Origin: Cristatella mucedo
Lineage: Eukaryota > Bryozoa > Phylactolaemata > Cristatellidae
Length of the DNA stretch: 64,000 nucleotides
Direction: 5' to 3'
Assembly: GCA_009760855.2 (NCBI GenBank)
Contig: WPIO01000124.1
Span: 577,501-641,500 of the forward strand
A program made the position numbers and the translations under genes. Positions 1 to 12,099 of this stretch are shown piece by piece. Position 1 is the first letter of the stretch. Every line of letters begins with the position of its first letter. The notes under the pieces were generated by a model. That model made no database searches. It worked only from the letters and a program-made list of their open reading frames with translations, and had not been told where the DNA came from.

Positions 1-690
1 TCCAAGTTGTCCCAGGCATTCTTGACATCTTGTCTCGATTCTGCAACTCACTGCTTACTGGCCTACCAGCATGTGCGATCAGGCGTTTGCAGCTGGTGCA
101 AAACTCTGCAGCTAGGCTTGTCTGTCGTGAGCGTCGAAACTGCCACATTACACCACTTCTCGCCGACCTGCACTGGCTACGAGTCAAGCAACGGATTGAC
201 TTCAAGGTTTTATTGCTCACTTTTAGGTCACTTCATTCTTTGGCTTCAGTCTATCTCTCAGATAAACTCCCCCATCAGGCCAAGCATCGTACCACCCGCT
301 TTTCGGAATCCAACAGTCTACAAATACCTCGTACAATCCTCAAATCCTTTGGAGACCGTGCACTTAGTTCGTATGCTCCCAAAGCCTGGAACCACCCTCC
401 CCGACCTGCGTCAGAACATCCCCTGACCTGACCACATTTAAAAAGAACTTGAAAACACACCTAATTAGGACAGCATTTAGTGGGTCCCTGTGATTCGTCC
501 TTGATGTGCTTATGCGTGCTGACACTGTGCATGCTGCCACTAACCACATTTGCATGCTGACCCTGTGCATGTCACCCCTAACCATTTTATTCAATTTGTT
601 TGTTTACCAAGCATGATATTACTCACCATTCAAATGCATTTCCCTTTCCAGCAAAGCGCCTAGAGAGAGATTGAGTTATCTGTGTGAACA
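1..690 (+). mobile_element. LINE family 1 (CR1/L2 group), 5'-truncated 3' portion
   Basis: The plus strand encodes, across frames, the C-terminal part of a LINE reverse transcriptase also seen intact at 19482-21212. It includes the segments FCNSLLTGLPACAI, QNSAARLVCRERR and LHWLRVKQRIDFKVL. The reading frame is broken by a frameshift near position 400. The conserved 3' UTR follows (repeats of a 'gtgctgacactgtgcatgct' type motif), then a degenerate terminal stem-loop at about 658-695. No (TTA)n tail remains. The copy runs off the left edge of the window. Confidence 0.85.
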
Positions 691-2315
691 GTGCCGAATC
701 AGTGGAATTATTAGCTCCTTATTCTAACTGACACTTGTAGCTATTTTTTATTTTAAAGAAATTCGAGTACAAGATTGCAGCTGGTTTTCTAAAGTGTATC
801 GGGTGTTTATATTGAGCTACTAAAATTTTGAGCTATTGAGCTATTGGGCTAATGAAAGCCTTAACATGCAGCTTACATTTTTCAGCCTTGTGAAAGCTGA
901 GACTAGGCTGAAAAATGCCCAGAAAGCTGAGACTAGAATTCGGGTGTCATAATTCAAGAGCCGCAAATAATAAGCTTGTCGGAAGTCATGCTCCGGCTGA
1001 TTTAACACCAGTTGCATTACCCAAAATTATGAGGCACCTTATTAACTGATGCTTCAGTGCTTTTAATTTGGTAATGCAAACAAACGGACGAAACGGGTGA
1101 TGATGAAAACGAATACCCTCTAGGTAAGCGAAATTATGTGACCGTTATCTATTACAGACCTAATATTAGCCTGCTTTAATGTAACTTAGCGTACAGTATC
1201 TCTATCTGTAACTCCCCATAGCCACCAGATAAAGTGCTTAAATAGCCAGTACGCTTGACACGGTTCCCATAAAAGTTGGAAAGAGTAGAATTTCAACGGC
1301 CTAGTGAGTGTACTTTATGCTGAAGAGAAGTATTATCAGCTTATTATAATTGTATACGGATTTCACCTGATCTTAGAGATACAGCAGTCGATTTGGAATT
1401 TGTATCATTCTATTTTAGTTTTCTTATTGAATCTATTGTGACTATGATAATTTGCAACATCCGTTCGTCTGGGGAGAAATTCAATTTTGCGCTCGTAAGC
1501 AAAACGTGGAACGCACACGGCTACGAAAATCGACTGCTTAATACGTTACTGGGTATGAAAACCGAGCTGTTGGGTCGTTCTGGCGATGGCTAGCCCCTAG
1601 TTAAAGGCCCCCTTTTTGGAAAAGAGGATGGCTGTTTTGCGGGACTAAAAGCACAACATCGACGTGCCTACAGAAGAGTTACATTCAGTAGTCTCATGAA
1701 TTGCAGGTTTTCTTTATCAAGCTCACACTGCTGCTACGTCTATCATCTTGATTAGAGCTTAATAGTCTCCTGAGATTCAATTGGTTGGCAACACAATACT
1801 CTACGAATAGCAAGAGCTACTGCCGACATGCATACACCTAACTCTTGACCTTTGAATGAGTGACATCAAACCAGAAAAATGGCTCACCAGACAAACGATT
1901 TGACATGTTTCCGGCGTAGTAACGTTATTCGTAGATATAATGTATACGGTCTCTGAACACTGCGTCTCTGTAGCGTCCCTCATCACTAAGAGGCTTCACA
2001 ATAGTCCAAGAGTTCATTACTAAAGGCTGCAGTTTGAGTTGCTTTAATATACATAAATAGAGCATACTGACCACGTTTGTGAGCGATGTTTGGATCAGTT
2101 CTGTTTCAGTGCGCTGCTAGGAGCGATTGACATCGCTCCATTTTATTTTTATTTTGACTCTTTTTTAAACTGCATTAATTCTAGTCAGATAAAGGTCGTT
2201 GCCAGCACTTTTGGAAGCTAGAGCAGGAACGTTTCCCGGAAGCTCCTTCGTCCGCTGGGCCCTCAGTGTTAGCAACGTTTAAGCGTAATTAAACGTTCTT
2301 AAAGAGCTCAATAGG
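691..2315. other. No recognisable feature
   Basis: About 1.6 kb of AT-rich sequence with only short ORFs. I see no protein family, RNA gene or clear repeat in it. Confidence 0.4.
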
Positions 2316-2323
2316 TTGATATA

Positions 2324-3156
2324 TATGAGCCCGATAGCGGTAACCCGGGTTAAAATGGTAACTCGGGTGCGTGCGGACTGCGATAACTACCTGAATATTG
2401 ATCCATATTATTCGCAAATAGGCTAAAATGTTGGGCTCGTTGAGTTCCATTCGCCAGCATAAATAAAGTGATTTCGAAAACGATGATTTGTATTGTGCAA
2501 GTGCGCAGCGGCTGACCAGATCCAGGGCAACGATCCAGGGCTCGATCATAAAAAATGAGCCTATTTTTTCGAGAAATAACTCAAAGTTTTTGGCTGATTT
2601 GAGACAAACGCTGGTGCCTTTTTCGGGCGCCCCACAGAGCGTATCTCCACACCCGGAGCAGCCTTCTACGCTGATGCTCTTTTTTCAGCTAGTTCCAGTC
2701 TGCGCCATATCGGATGCTGCCGCCACGGCTCGCCAATATTGGCAGGATCTTTGTTCTCGGTACCAGCTACACTAACCTAGGCGAGCACTGGCGCCGCGAT
2801 TCGGGACCTCCTGCATCCAACCTTTTCAGACCAGAGGATGGCAATGAAGTTTCCGGGAAATTTTTCCAAGAACTTGCACACCATTTCGATTTCGTTGTTT
2901 AGAACATTATTGCTAACATCTCTTTTATATCGTCATTATAGCCAACCATAGCGTGCATCCTTTCATTGAGCTTTTGTGCACATAGTTCTTCAGATTGCTT
3001 CGACATAATTCTGACGGCGCTGCTCCTTAATCAGGTCAGCGGCGTTTTCAAATTCGAAGTGCTTTATTTTTAGAGCAGCTATCCACAAATAAAAAATTAA
3101 TTGCGCTTCTTCTTGCCGAAATTCGGCGTCCCGGGTTACCGCCATCGGACTCATAT
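2324..3156. repeat. Inverted-repeat pair bounding ~830 bp, possible small DNA transposon
   Basis: Positions 2324-2349 and 3130-3156 are inverted copies of about 27 bp with roughly two mismatches, centred on GGTAACCCGGG. The similarity stops at their inner edges. The interior holds short ORFs (for example 2488-2775) without recognisable domains. A non-autonomous DNA element with terminal inverted repeats would explain this, but I cannot see a clear target-site duplication. Confidence 0.4.
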
Positions 3157-3159
3157 CCT

Positions 3160-4380
3160 CGATATCTCGCCGTCTCTGGCCTCGTGTTTACAATTGTATT
3201 TGGCTGCAAAGCAGCAAAGACAAAATCAGCTCATTTATCAGCTACATTTTTGTAGCGTCAGGAAGGCTTCGCAGTATTTATTTCTCTTGCACCGGGTAAT
3301 AAACAATTGCCTATTGCACAGACTAAAACTATCACGCAGCGGAAACCAAGGTATCATAGCTTTAAATTACAATATTCTGTGCTATATTTGTTGGCAGGAT
3401 TCTGAACGTTCAGCCAAACTGTCCGCCACCGAAGCAACCCAGGTGTCAGCAATATCTTGGAAACGGTAAATTGTGTCAAATCACTTTTATTCGCGAGACT
3501 TTTTTCGCATTTGCAACATTGCCTTAATAGTTCAGGAATGTGCCTGTTGGAGATTATGTCTGAGGCGCACAGAAATTCACGTACTTTCATGGCCCTCGAG
3601 GATGGGTAATTTTCCTTAAAAAAACTACATAATAGTAAACTCTACTCATGAAGAACCCTACATGCATAGGTAAAATCCATAAGATTACGTTGGTCGTTGC
3701 TGAGAGCATTGCCGTGAGCTCAAAACCTGGGTGACTCTTTGATGCTCTAATGCTTAGTCGATTTTCGGCAGTTTAAATAGACAAGCGCCGGCTCAATTAT
3801 CACGTGGCTGTCTAAGGATCATATCCACTATGCCTCACCCCAGTTTGTGCTGCAGTGTCTTTAATTCAGCCAAAGCTGTCGTACTAGGTACATGCAATGA
3901 AGAGTCTACTGTTTTTTCTAATCATTTTTACCCGACTTTTGCTCACAAATCGAAGTAATTCACTAACCTTTACCCTTTTGCTGTCGAGATGTAGGCCCCA
4001 TATGCCACATGGAGCGTGCACTCAGGTAGTGTCTGCCCGCTAGAAGTAGTAGCTTTATGCGAGGTCAAGGTTCAACCTCCCTCATTGATGCCTAGCTCGC
4101 TCCTACTTTGCTCAAACTACCAGAGGTTACACAAATCTCTTTCTCCAAAACTTGGTCAACTAGCTGAGAGAAATATGTACTTCCTTGAACAGTTGCCTAC
4201 GGAGTTTAGCATGCCAAATGACTAGGTTTATGATTCCTCCACTTCAAAAAGCTGATAAGCTGGGCTGATAGTATAACACTTTCTTTCACTAATAATAATA
4301 TATAGCTGTAGAATCAATGACTACTACTAATCAGCAATCCATAATTATAACAGCTCACTATATCAGCTGTTGCAGCCTGA
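3160..4380. other. No recognisable feature
   Basis: Mixed AT-rich sequence with no identifiable gene or element. Confidence 0.4.
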
Positions 4381-4384
4381 CGAA

Positions 4385-4685
4385 TCATACTCATATTAAC
4401 ATGAAACCTGATTTGACATTTAAAAACAGGCTAAAACGTATCTTTTTACCACAGCATTTAGAGATTCCTTGCGATTCGTCTTTGTGTGCCCATACGTGCT
4501 GACACTGTGCATGCTGCCGCTGACCATATTGGCATGCTGGTCCAATGCATTTCATCTGTAACCATGTTTTATTTGTTGACATTGAAGATGCTACCATCCG
4601 ATCATGGTTCCTAAATAGTATATTATTGTGCCTAGAAAGAGATTAAGATCTCTGATGGTGCAACAAACAGGTATTATTATTAAAA
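4385..4685 (+). mobile_element. LINE family 1, 3' end only
   Basis: This stretch has the final codons of the LINE ORF (relics of 'TFKNRLKR' near 4417) followed by the shared 3' UTR. The terminal stem-loop at about 4630-4665 (gcctagaaagagattaag ... tctctgatggtgc) and a short TTATTA tail match the copies at 11225 and 61740. The divergence indicates an old insertion. Confidence 0.8.
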
Positions 4686-4689
4686 CTAT

Positions 4690-5205
4690 CACTAAGCAGT
4701 ATGTATCGTAAACGGCAGCTCATCAATGTATGTATAGCTCTCCGTTAGTCAACTAAGTGGCGAAAAAGAGCCTTTGACATATTCGTGAACTGCTACTTTT
4801 ATATTTCCCGCAGGTAGCCGAGTGGTATGTGCCATGGGTATGAATCTGTTTTCGCGTGTGTTCGTTGATGGTTAGTAAAAACGCAAAGTTTGTCCAAATC
4901 TTGCAACGTTTTTATTGCGATTCCTACATAGGTATCCAATAGTTATTAGACAGAACCTACGTCCCGGCTGAGGTTCAGTTGAGCTTAGAAAAAGCTGCGA
5001 ATCGGGCCAATCAAGAACCTCGTAATACTCTTGCGTTTGTGTGTATACGTAGCTACACTGTCCTTTGAAGATCTCTGCGTTATCGGCATTAATAGCTCAG
5101 AAAATTGTAAAGAATTATTATTGAGTACGTACGTAAAGTTTTAAAGGGCTCTGGATGCCAGTTTAGACTGACGAGTCTTTAACAATAATAGACATGAAAC
5201 GAAAG
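4690..5205. other. No gene seen
   Basis: There is a short tRNA-A-box-like string near 4812 (gtagccgagtggta), which may be the head of a decayed SINE. Nothing else is recognisable. Confidence 0.35.
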
Positions 5206-5208
5206 TGT

Positions 5209-5358
5209 CGTGCTGGTTTGGCCGAGTGGTTAAGGTGCTCGACCCGACTAAAGTCTGGCCGAGGTTGTGCGATCGAGTTCCCGTGGCATACGTAAAGCGC
5301 CTGAATAGAGATTATTTTCCTTTAGGGCATGATACAAATGAATTACAATTTTTTTTAA
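5209..5358 (+). mobile_element. SINE family A (tRNA Ser/Leu-derived head, LINE-like tail)
   Basis: The 5' part carries a type II tRNA-like A box (ggccgagtggttaagg at about 5220) and a degenerate B box (gatcgagttccc at about 5272). The 3' part from 5296 reads aagcgcctgaatagagatt and continues to a TTTAGGGCAT-like half-stem, which is the terminal stem-loop of LINE family 1. Other copies lie at 7990-8150 (-), 31225-31395 (+) and 35836-35985 (-). It is not a functional tRNA gene, because no complete acceptor pairing is visible. Confidence 0.8.
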
Positions 5359-5593
5359 AGAGAACAATGCGAGCACAATACTTGCGTTTCTATCGCAGAC
5401 ATCACAGAGAAATTAAACAAAAGTCACCAACTGCCGTTGTAAGCATAGGCAAGAGTTTTTTCTGCTACCTTTTGCAAGAGTTCTTTATACCTTGTCCTTT
5501 GAGCTATCCATGGGCATGTACGGTTGCAGCGTTTCTTTCTGATACTTAAATAATGCACAAAACTATCTTTACAACCTACGGGTCAATTTGCAG

Positions 5594-5779
5594 TTGCTGC
5601 CGCAGAGACAGCCCATGTGGAGATAGTAACTCTGCATGTGCCACACGATACTACTACGTCAGACCTGGTTCTTGATCGGTGTCAACACCAAGAGCCAGTT
5701 ATTGACGAGGCCACTATTTCCAACAAAGCTGACTGCGTCACGCAGGATTCTGCCCACTCCTCTGAGGACGGAGTGGCAG
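5594..5779 (+). CDS. Candidate internal exon, unknown protein (phase 1-1)
   Basis: An open frame runs through 186 bp between an acceptor (tttgcag at 5587-5593) and a strong donor (GCAG|GTATGT, with GT at 5780). Read in frame it begins after a one-base overhang (..AAAETAHVEIVTLHV) and ends SSEDGVAG. Both borders are phase 1, so the exon would be symmetrical. I recognise no domain. A donor with the same GTATGT and the same phase is seen at 9837 and 13653. It is a possible member of that exon family, but sequence similarity to them is weak. Confidence 0.35.
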
Positions 5780-5934
5780 GTATGTAGCTAAATGTGCTGC
5801 AAATAGTTATTATCAGATTACACATGCCCACATCGTCTTCTTGAATACCTCTTTTATTTTATGAGCCTGCCAGGTAGCCTTGCCTGTCAATCAGGGATGC
5901 TGACTTTTGTAGAGTCGGCTCAAGTATGCTAAGC

Positions 5935-6130
5935 TCTGCTAGATCTCTAGGCAGTGTTTGATGGCATTGATCTAGTCCTTCTTGAGCGCCTATAATCTCG
6001 CACGGGTATCACTCACAATGCACTGTGGTGGTTCGCGCTCCTATCTCATTGTAGGACTTCAGAGAGTTAATGACTTCGGGTGACAGTCGTGCGAGAACCG
6101 TTTGAATAAGAGGGCGCCCAAGAGATCGGT
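5935..6130 (+). mobile_element. LINE reverse-transcriptase relic (motif A region)
   Basis: Near 5955 the plus strand translates to FDGIDLVLLERL, a stop, then SRTGITHNALWWF. This matches the intact LINE (ALDTIDHKVLLERLSSRLGITGTALQWF). Only this short degenerate segment is identifiable. Confidence 0.65.
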
Positions 6131-6134
6131 GACG

Positions 6135-6850
6135 TTACCAGTTTTTTTCACTATTTAGCCTCTGAATCTTAGCCCAGGGGGTAATATGATCGCACTTCAC
6201 GAACTCGCTCGCGGTTTGGAAATCTACAGCAGGCAATTCTTTCTCACTTGCTGCAAGCTGGGGGAGGCGTGGAGAGACAACAGCCGAAAGGTTTCTTCTG
6301 CCGCTATAAACGTCTTTGAGCAGGCTTTGGTATTCTGTGTGGTATCGCGTACCGACCGCTTAGAGAGAGTGTGTTTGTCGATGAATATTAAAAACGCTTA
6401 GTCAGGGTGTGGCTATTTATTCTGCCACCGATGTAGAGACAGACAGAAACAGAGGAAAGGGGTTCAATCAGACCGAACGGCGGCCATAGAAGGTTGCTTC
6501 CGCTTGGCCCAAGAGGAGGAAAAGAAGTGCCCTCGGTCTGCCACAACATGACAGACGTGGATTCGGGCGTGTCTAACATTGAGAAGGATTGGCCTCACAG
6601 CTGGAAAGCGATTGGCTCGCCAGCGGATGCTACAATCCATGGGTCACGAGCTAGCTTCATACTACTGGCAGATATATTTTACAGTCAATTGAAGCTACCG
6701 GTAGCTAGATCCGTGATATCGTGGCACTATTGGCAAGACGGCAACTCGCAACGGCTTAGCCTAATGAATCTTTGCTTAGGCTATTTCCATCAAGATTTTG
6801 TGCTTGCTGTCACGGCAGATTTTGAGTGGAGATTTATTCTATAATCTACG
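6135..6850. other. No recognised gene
   Basis: ORFs of up to 116 codons are present but show no known motif. The stretch may be part of the same decayed LINE. Confidence 0.35.
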
Positions 6851-7559
6851 TCATCTTGGCTGAGAATCTTAGGCATATCACTGCAGTAGCTTACGCCCTC
6901 ACTTAAGAGGTTATACCCATGGTATTGCAATGGTAATCAGACGAGTCTTGAAGAGTTGCTTAGTCCTAAAAGAAATCTGTTAAAAGTCATAATCTTACAC
7001 AATTTTCTTTATTGGTCATACCAATAATGTCACAGTCACATTTTTTGCTTTAAAGTCCGACGAAGCTCTGCTAATTTTTGCTACAGGCCTTGGAGCTTGT
7101 TAGACTCGCTTGCAGCTTGAATTGCCGACATTAGCGTGTGTATAGCATCCAACTGCCTTAATTGTAATGAGGAAACTATAAATAGTCTTCGTCGCCATAC
7201 CTAGTGTCATTCAGATACTTGAGTGTCTCACTGCCAATAATTGCCCAGTCAGCATCTTTCTGATAGCTTAGCACGCCATCTATGCTTCTGCTCCAAGATG
7301 GCAGTGGATTTTGATTGTTTATAGTACCAGATTCACAGTCAATATGACCTTCAAATGCCTACTTTCAGTTTCTTTCAAAAATAATGACCTGCCTAGATAA
7401 GGTTAAAATTCCATCAATGCAGTTGCGATTTTTATCTAGACACTAGTAGCCCTTCTTAATCGTTGTATAAATGCGTGCAACGACAAGCCTACAGCTAGAC
7501 CAAACATTGCACCTAAATTTACCTTATTTGGCTGTCGTAAGCTTTGCAGCAGCTGCTTT

Positions 7560-7810
7560 ACACTAATTCCTCCCGACCTGGACTGAGTCCCATCAACTAG
7601 TTGGTTGACTGAGCGATCACACTCACTTTTTAGATCCCTTTATTCTACTCCTCTGACTCACCAGTCCTTATCTGCACTCCCGTATGCCTGTATTGTCACT
7701 GACACGCCAGTTTACTTTATTTCCTCTTTAGCCAATGTGAATAATCTAAAAAAGCATTTATTTCTCCTATGTCAATATAAAAAGGTTGTATTCCTATGTC
7801 TCTCATCCAA
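7560..7810 (+). mobile_element. Possible decayed LINE fragment
   Basis: A segment near 7620 resembles 'tcactcacttttaggtccc' of LINE family 1 and is followed by serine/leucine-rich codons. The similarity is short, so it may be chance. Confidence 0.25.
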
Positions 7811-7987
7811 ATAGCGTTTTAGCCTTTTATTTTCCCCTGCCGTGCCTGCAAGTAAAATTCCTTGCAATTACCTATATTCGAAAATTTCGTAACCTTTAAT
7901 TCCAAGCGCGAGAAGTCTTCTTTAAATGTTACGAAAGGACTTTTCACTTGAAAATACAGCATGCCATTAACTCACAGCTAGGGAGAT

Positions 7988-8152
7988 AATAAATGTAACT
8001 CATTTGTACAATGCTCCAAGAGAACCTAACCTCCATTGAAGCGCTTCACATATGCCATGGAACACGAGCCCACGACCTCGGCCAGACCTTTGTCAGGGCG
8101 AGCATAAGCAGCACGGCAGCCGGTTGCCGTGGCTGCGTGACACATGTCCTCA
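7988..8152 (-). mobile_element. SINE family A
   Basis: On the minus strand it has the tRNA-like head (right end, near 8140-8090), a 'ccgaggtcgtgggctcg' B-box region, then catatgtgaagcgcttcaat and the LINE-type stem-loop ending near 7995. It lies inside the extra block of duplication copy 1, so it inserted after the duplication or was lost from copy 2. Confidence 0.75.
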
Positions 8153-8655
8153 AATTGAGCCTAAAGTGATAAAAATAAGAGTTTATTTATACGTTTATTG
8201 AGGCTACAGGCCTTTTTCGAGTTAGTTTTTTTTCAAAGAGATTTCCTTAATATGTCCAACGTCGATCCTAAGCCTCCAGGATAGCAAATAACTAGTTTGG
8301 CTATGTCCTTAAAAGTTTGTTTAAGTTATCATAAAATTACTGGATATGCCAATTAATGATCTTCCTGACTTGCATAAGAAATACTTATTTTAGGGAAGCA
8401 TTGTCGTATCAGCTGTTACATAAAACTGTATATGCACGCCTCTTGGACAGAGTAGAAGCGGTAATGCATCAGTCACTACCAATCACTTTTCCAATGTATA
8501 GATACGCTGAACAGCAGAAACATTAACATGTTCTCTCTTTTCAAGTCTACTTTTAAATATCAATCGTATTCAGAATATTATTATCTTACTGCAACTTTTT
8601 AGCCTGGACAATGTTCTCTACCCTTGTTAGTAGTGATTTCTTCTATAACCAGACA

Positions 8656-8789
<134 letters not shown>

Positions 8790-9648
8790 TGACTACAGTC
8801 TTCGGCAGCAAAGTGATAGCTAAAATTATAATGATTCATACTAAAAACATTCTTAAGTTCGTGATTTCTCCCAGTCGAACAGCGGATAATTGGGATCGCT
8901 ACTGCTGTGTTTTTTCATACCCTGAATCTTAAGACGGGTGGTGCGCTCATACGGCAATGGCCGAACCCCTATTCTCTGAAGGCAACAAAATAGCTTACCC
9001 CAGTTCTTTGGAAGCCGAGCTATCGGTTGGTGTGTTTTTTTTAAAAACCAAGACATTACTATTAGCTGATTTGACAGCCTCTCACGATTTTACGAAAATT
9101 TAGACGAAGCTAAAGCCCGCTTTTTTGACAGTATTGGCTGGGTGCTAGTGAATTGTCACTCGGGCACTCATGCTCACTAATGCGTGTCAATTTAATTTCT
9201 AAGCAATTCACATGCTCTGATTGCAGTACATGTAAAAAGCTGTTCACACTGCTTCTCCTACTCAACTACTTGGAAGCTCTGCTCTTACGTAATTCCGTTT
9301 GCATGATGGGTTGAATCGTTTTCCTCGCGGTGAAACCGAAAGAGGATGCAACCTCGAATGTACTCCAACAGTGTACCTTTTGCCTGGGTGTTTCTATAGC
9401 CAGCAATGCATACGCGTACTTAAACGCATTGGTGATCGCTTAGGGCTTCTAAACTGTACCGAGTCGATGCCGGAAGTGCTTATGTGTGGCACATTCATGT
9501 TTAAGTGAATGCTTTTAGGGTAATTTTGCTCTGCAGGGCTGTCAATGTGTTATGTGTTTAAAAGAATTCTCACTAGCTAGCCGTCAACGTGAAGCACGGT
9601 CCTTTTTAATCTTTTAACTATCTCAAGTAAAAGTTCATTTACTGACAG

Positions 9649-9836
9649 ACGATGTTGACAGAGATGACCAGCTGCAGTGCGAGCCGACCAACGTAGAATT
9701 GAATGCTCACGGCCAATAAAATACTAATATAATAAAATACTCGGAGAATGCATTGATCCAAAAGGAATATCAAACCATTGATAATAGGTTCAACATCAGC
9801 TCCGACGTCGTCCACATCATACAGGAACTCTCATCA
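9649..9836 (+). pseudogene. Decayed relative of the 13551-13652 exon-like unit
   Basis: After an acceptor-like ctgacag the frame reads DVDRDDQLQC and reaches an in-frame TAA about 70 bp in. About 60-70 bp further it again matches the 13551 unit in frame, as SSDVVHIIQELSSG before the same donor (TCAG|GTATGT at 9837). The middle is AT-rich and does not align, which looks like a small insertion that broke the reading frame. Confidence 0.4.
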
Positions 9837-9984
9837 GGTATGTCGGACCAAGTTTTGTTGAAGTAATTGAACATTTGTGTTGCTCGACACAGTAAGAAAA
9901 TGAATTTTAAATAAAAAAAAACATCCCAGGGCATTCAAGTAGCCAGCTGACAGCATCAGGGGGGCTTGAAGAGTGCCTCTTCAC

Positions 9985-10225
9985 CCCTGATAACTCTGAT
10001 GACCTTATGTTGTGTGCTTGTACGTGATGACACTGTGCATGCTGCTACTAACCATATTTGCATGCTGACCCTATGCATGTCCTCTCTAACTATGTTACGC
10101 TTGTTGTCATTGAGCATGCTGCCACTAACCATTCAATCGTCTTTCCTTTGCAGCACTTGCAAAGTGCCTAAAAAGATGTTGAGATCTCTGAGAGTGCTAT
10201 ATCAAATGTACTATTTACATTGTTT
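9985..10225 (+). mobile_element. LINE family 1, 3' end only
   Basis: The conserved 3' UTR (tgacactgtgcatgctgct near 10026, repeated motif near 10112) is followed by the terminal stem-loop at about 10165-10200. The tail has decayed. Confidence 0.8.
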
Positions 10226-10229
10226 TGAG

Positions 10230-11205
10230 GTACCAGCCGAAACAATGTTCCAGAACGAAATATCCCTGCAAAAATAGCCTTGTCAAATTAGTCTCGATAA
10301 GAAATTTCAATGAAACCAAAGTCGGCGTCGGAACCTAGCAGAAAGCACCCAATAAAAGTCTTTTCAAAAAGACTTGACTTCTTTTAAACTGAATTGCAAT
10401 TAATTACAGCATACTGCAAATAATCCGCTCTCGTACCTAAACCGCAGTAGCACTGTGAAGGAATGTTGCTTTGGCCGCTTAAAATATTATTTAGTTTATA
10501 TGTATATACAAGTCTTCAAAACAAAAATCATTCCAATATACCCAATTTAATAAGGCAAAAGGCTGAAATCAATCAAATGAAAATGAACAAAATAAAACTG
10601 GAACTATAGGAAAATAAAGGTAACAGTTTTTAATGACGAAGTAAAAATTCGTAGTAACGTAAATTAATTACCGTACACAGCTTCTAAAAAATTTCAAGTT
10701 TTTGAAAAAAATTTATAAAATTAACCTTGAATTTCTTACATTTATTATCTACTCCAAAAATTTGCAATTGAATTAGCATAGCAGAACAGGGCTATTTTTC
10801 ATTTTTTATTTATTTTCTATGAGTGAATGACTCTTTATAAAGAAGCATCTTGACTTGAAGGTTGTGTCACTCAAATTTAGATTGTTTCATGCTCTTTCTC
10901 CGGTAAACCTATCTAAAATACTTTCTAATAAGGCTTCGCATCGTATCATCTGTTCTGTGTATTAGTAATAACAATACATTTTTAGTGCTTTCGGAAAGCT
11001 ATATCTCTATCTACGCACGTTAAAAGGCCCTAAAAGACAGCACTTCTGACTGGTCGTTTGGTTGTGCTACCATGCAGACTCAAATTAATTGGAGATCATG
11101 CCTTCTGTCCGTACTCTCCAGAAGACTGACACTTGCTCGTGACTGACGTCATGACATCTTCTGACTTAGTGATGTAAAAAAGAAGCTGAAAACCACCCAC
11201 TCCTC
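10230..11205. other. AT-rich spacer, nothing recognised
   Basis: Strongly AT-rich, with many poly-A and poly-T runs and no gene or element I can name. Confidence 0.4.
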
Positions 11206-11221
11206 GAAGCGCTTGCTCCAT

Positions 11222-11665
11222 TCATGTGCCGCTTTTCGGAATCTAACAGTCTAGAAATACCTCGTACAAACCTCATATTTTTTGGAGACCGTGCATTTAA
11301 TTTGCATGCTCCCAAAGCCTGGAACTCCCTCCCGACCTGCGTCAGAACATCCCCTGACCTGACCACATTTAAAAGGAACTTAAAAACACACCTATTTAGG
11401 ACAGCATTTAGTGGGTCCCTGTGATTCGTCCTTGATGTGCTTATGCGTGCTGACACTGTGCATGCTGCCACTAACCACATTTGCATGCTGACCCTGTGCA
11501 TGTCACCCCTAACCATGTTATTCGTTTTTTTGTTTTTCAAGCATGATTTTACTTACCATTTAATTGCATTTCCCTTTGCAGCAAATTTAAAGCGCCTAGA
11601 AAGAGATTGAGTTCTCTTAGGGCGCTTTATCAAGTACATTATTAATATTATTATTATTATTGTCC
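11222..11665 (+). mobile_element. LINE family 1, 5'-truncated copy with intact 3' end
   Basis: The last 66 or so codons of the LINE ORF remain open (CRFSESNSLEIPRTNL ... FRTAFSGSL) to the TGA at 11422-11424. The full 3' UTR follows, then a perfect terminal stem-loop: AGCGCC at 11591-11596 pairs with GGCGCT at 11621-11626, and AGAGA at 11602-11606 pairs with TCTCT at 11613-11617. A TTATTATTATTA tail closes the copy. It is one of the better-preserved ends in the window. Confidence 0.88.
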
Positions 11666-11667
11666 TT

Positions 11668-11830
11668 TGTTCGCATAAACGTGCTGGCAATGTTCATGAC
11701 ATAGCTAACCACTAATGTTTACTCTCCAGCGTAGTTTAAATGCCCAGAAAGAGGTCAAGTTCTCTTGGATAGCAAAATACATGTGTTATTACTAATATCA
11801 TTTATTTTATTATTATTAATTATTAATACG
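11668..11830 (+). mobile_element. Older LINE 3' end abutting the previous copy
   Basis: A second, more diverged 3' UTR and stem-loop (atgcccagaaagaggtcaag ... ttctcttggatagc near 11740-11785) is followed by a degenerate TTA-rich tail. It lies directly downstream of the preceding copy, consistent with insertion of one LINE into the other. Confidence 0.65.
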
Positions 11831-12099
11831 GTCAGCTAACCACTGAATTTTCCTTTTCACACTACGATACATTTCCCCTTCTGACTGACTGTAATGTAGT
11901 GTATCTCCGTCTGCAACTCGAAAGGCCACTATGACTATATCTGTGTTAGCAGGAGAGTTTTCTTAGCACACTCAAAGCCTAACACTGCTACGATTATCCG
12001 GCTCCAACTATGTCCCAAAAAGATATCTCGGGCCACTGCTTATTCTAATGTATTTTTCAGCCTGGGCTATTTCCATTAAGAGATTGTGTTCGCTATTTT

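Noticed and set aside
5215-5290. tRNA-Ser/Leu gene
   Set aside because: The A box is good, but the B box is degenerate and no acceptor stem closes. The stretch continues into a LINE-like tail shared by several copies, so it is a SINE.
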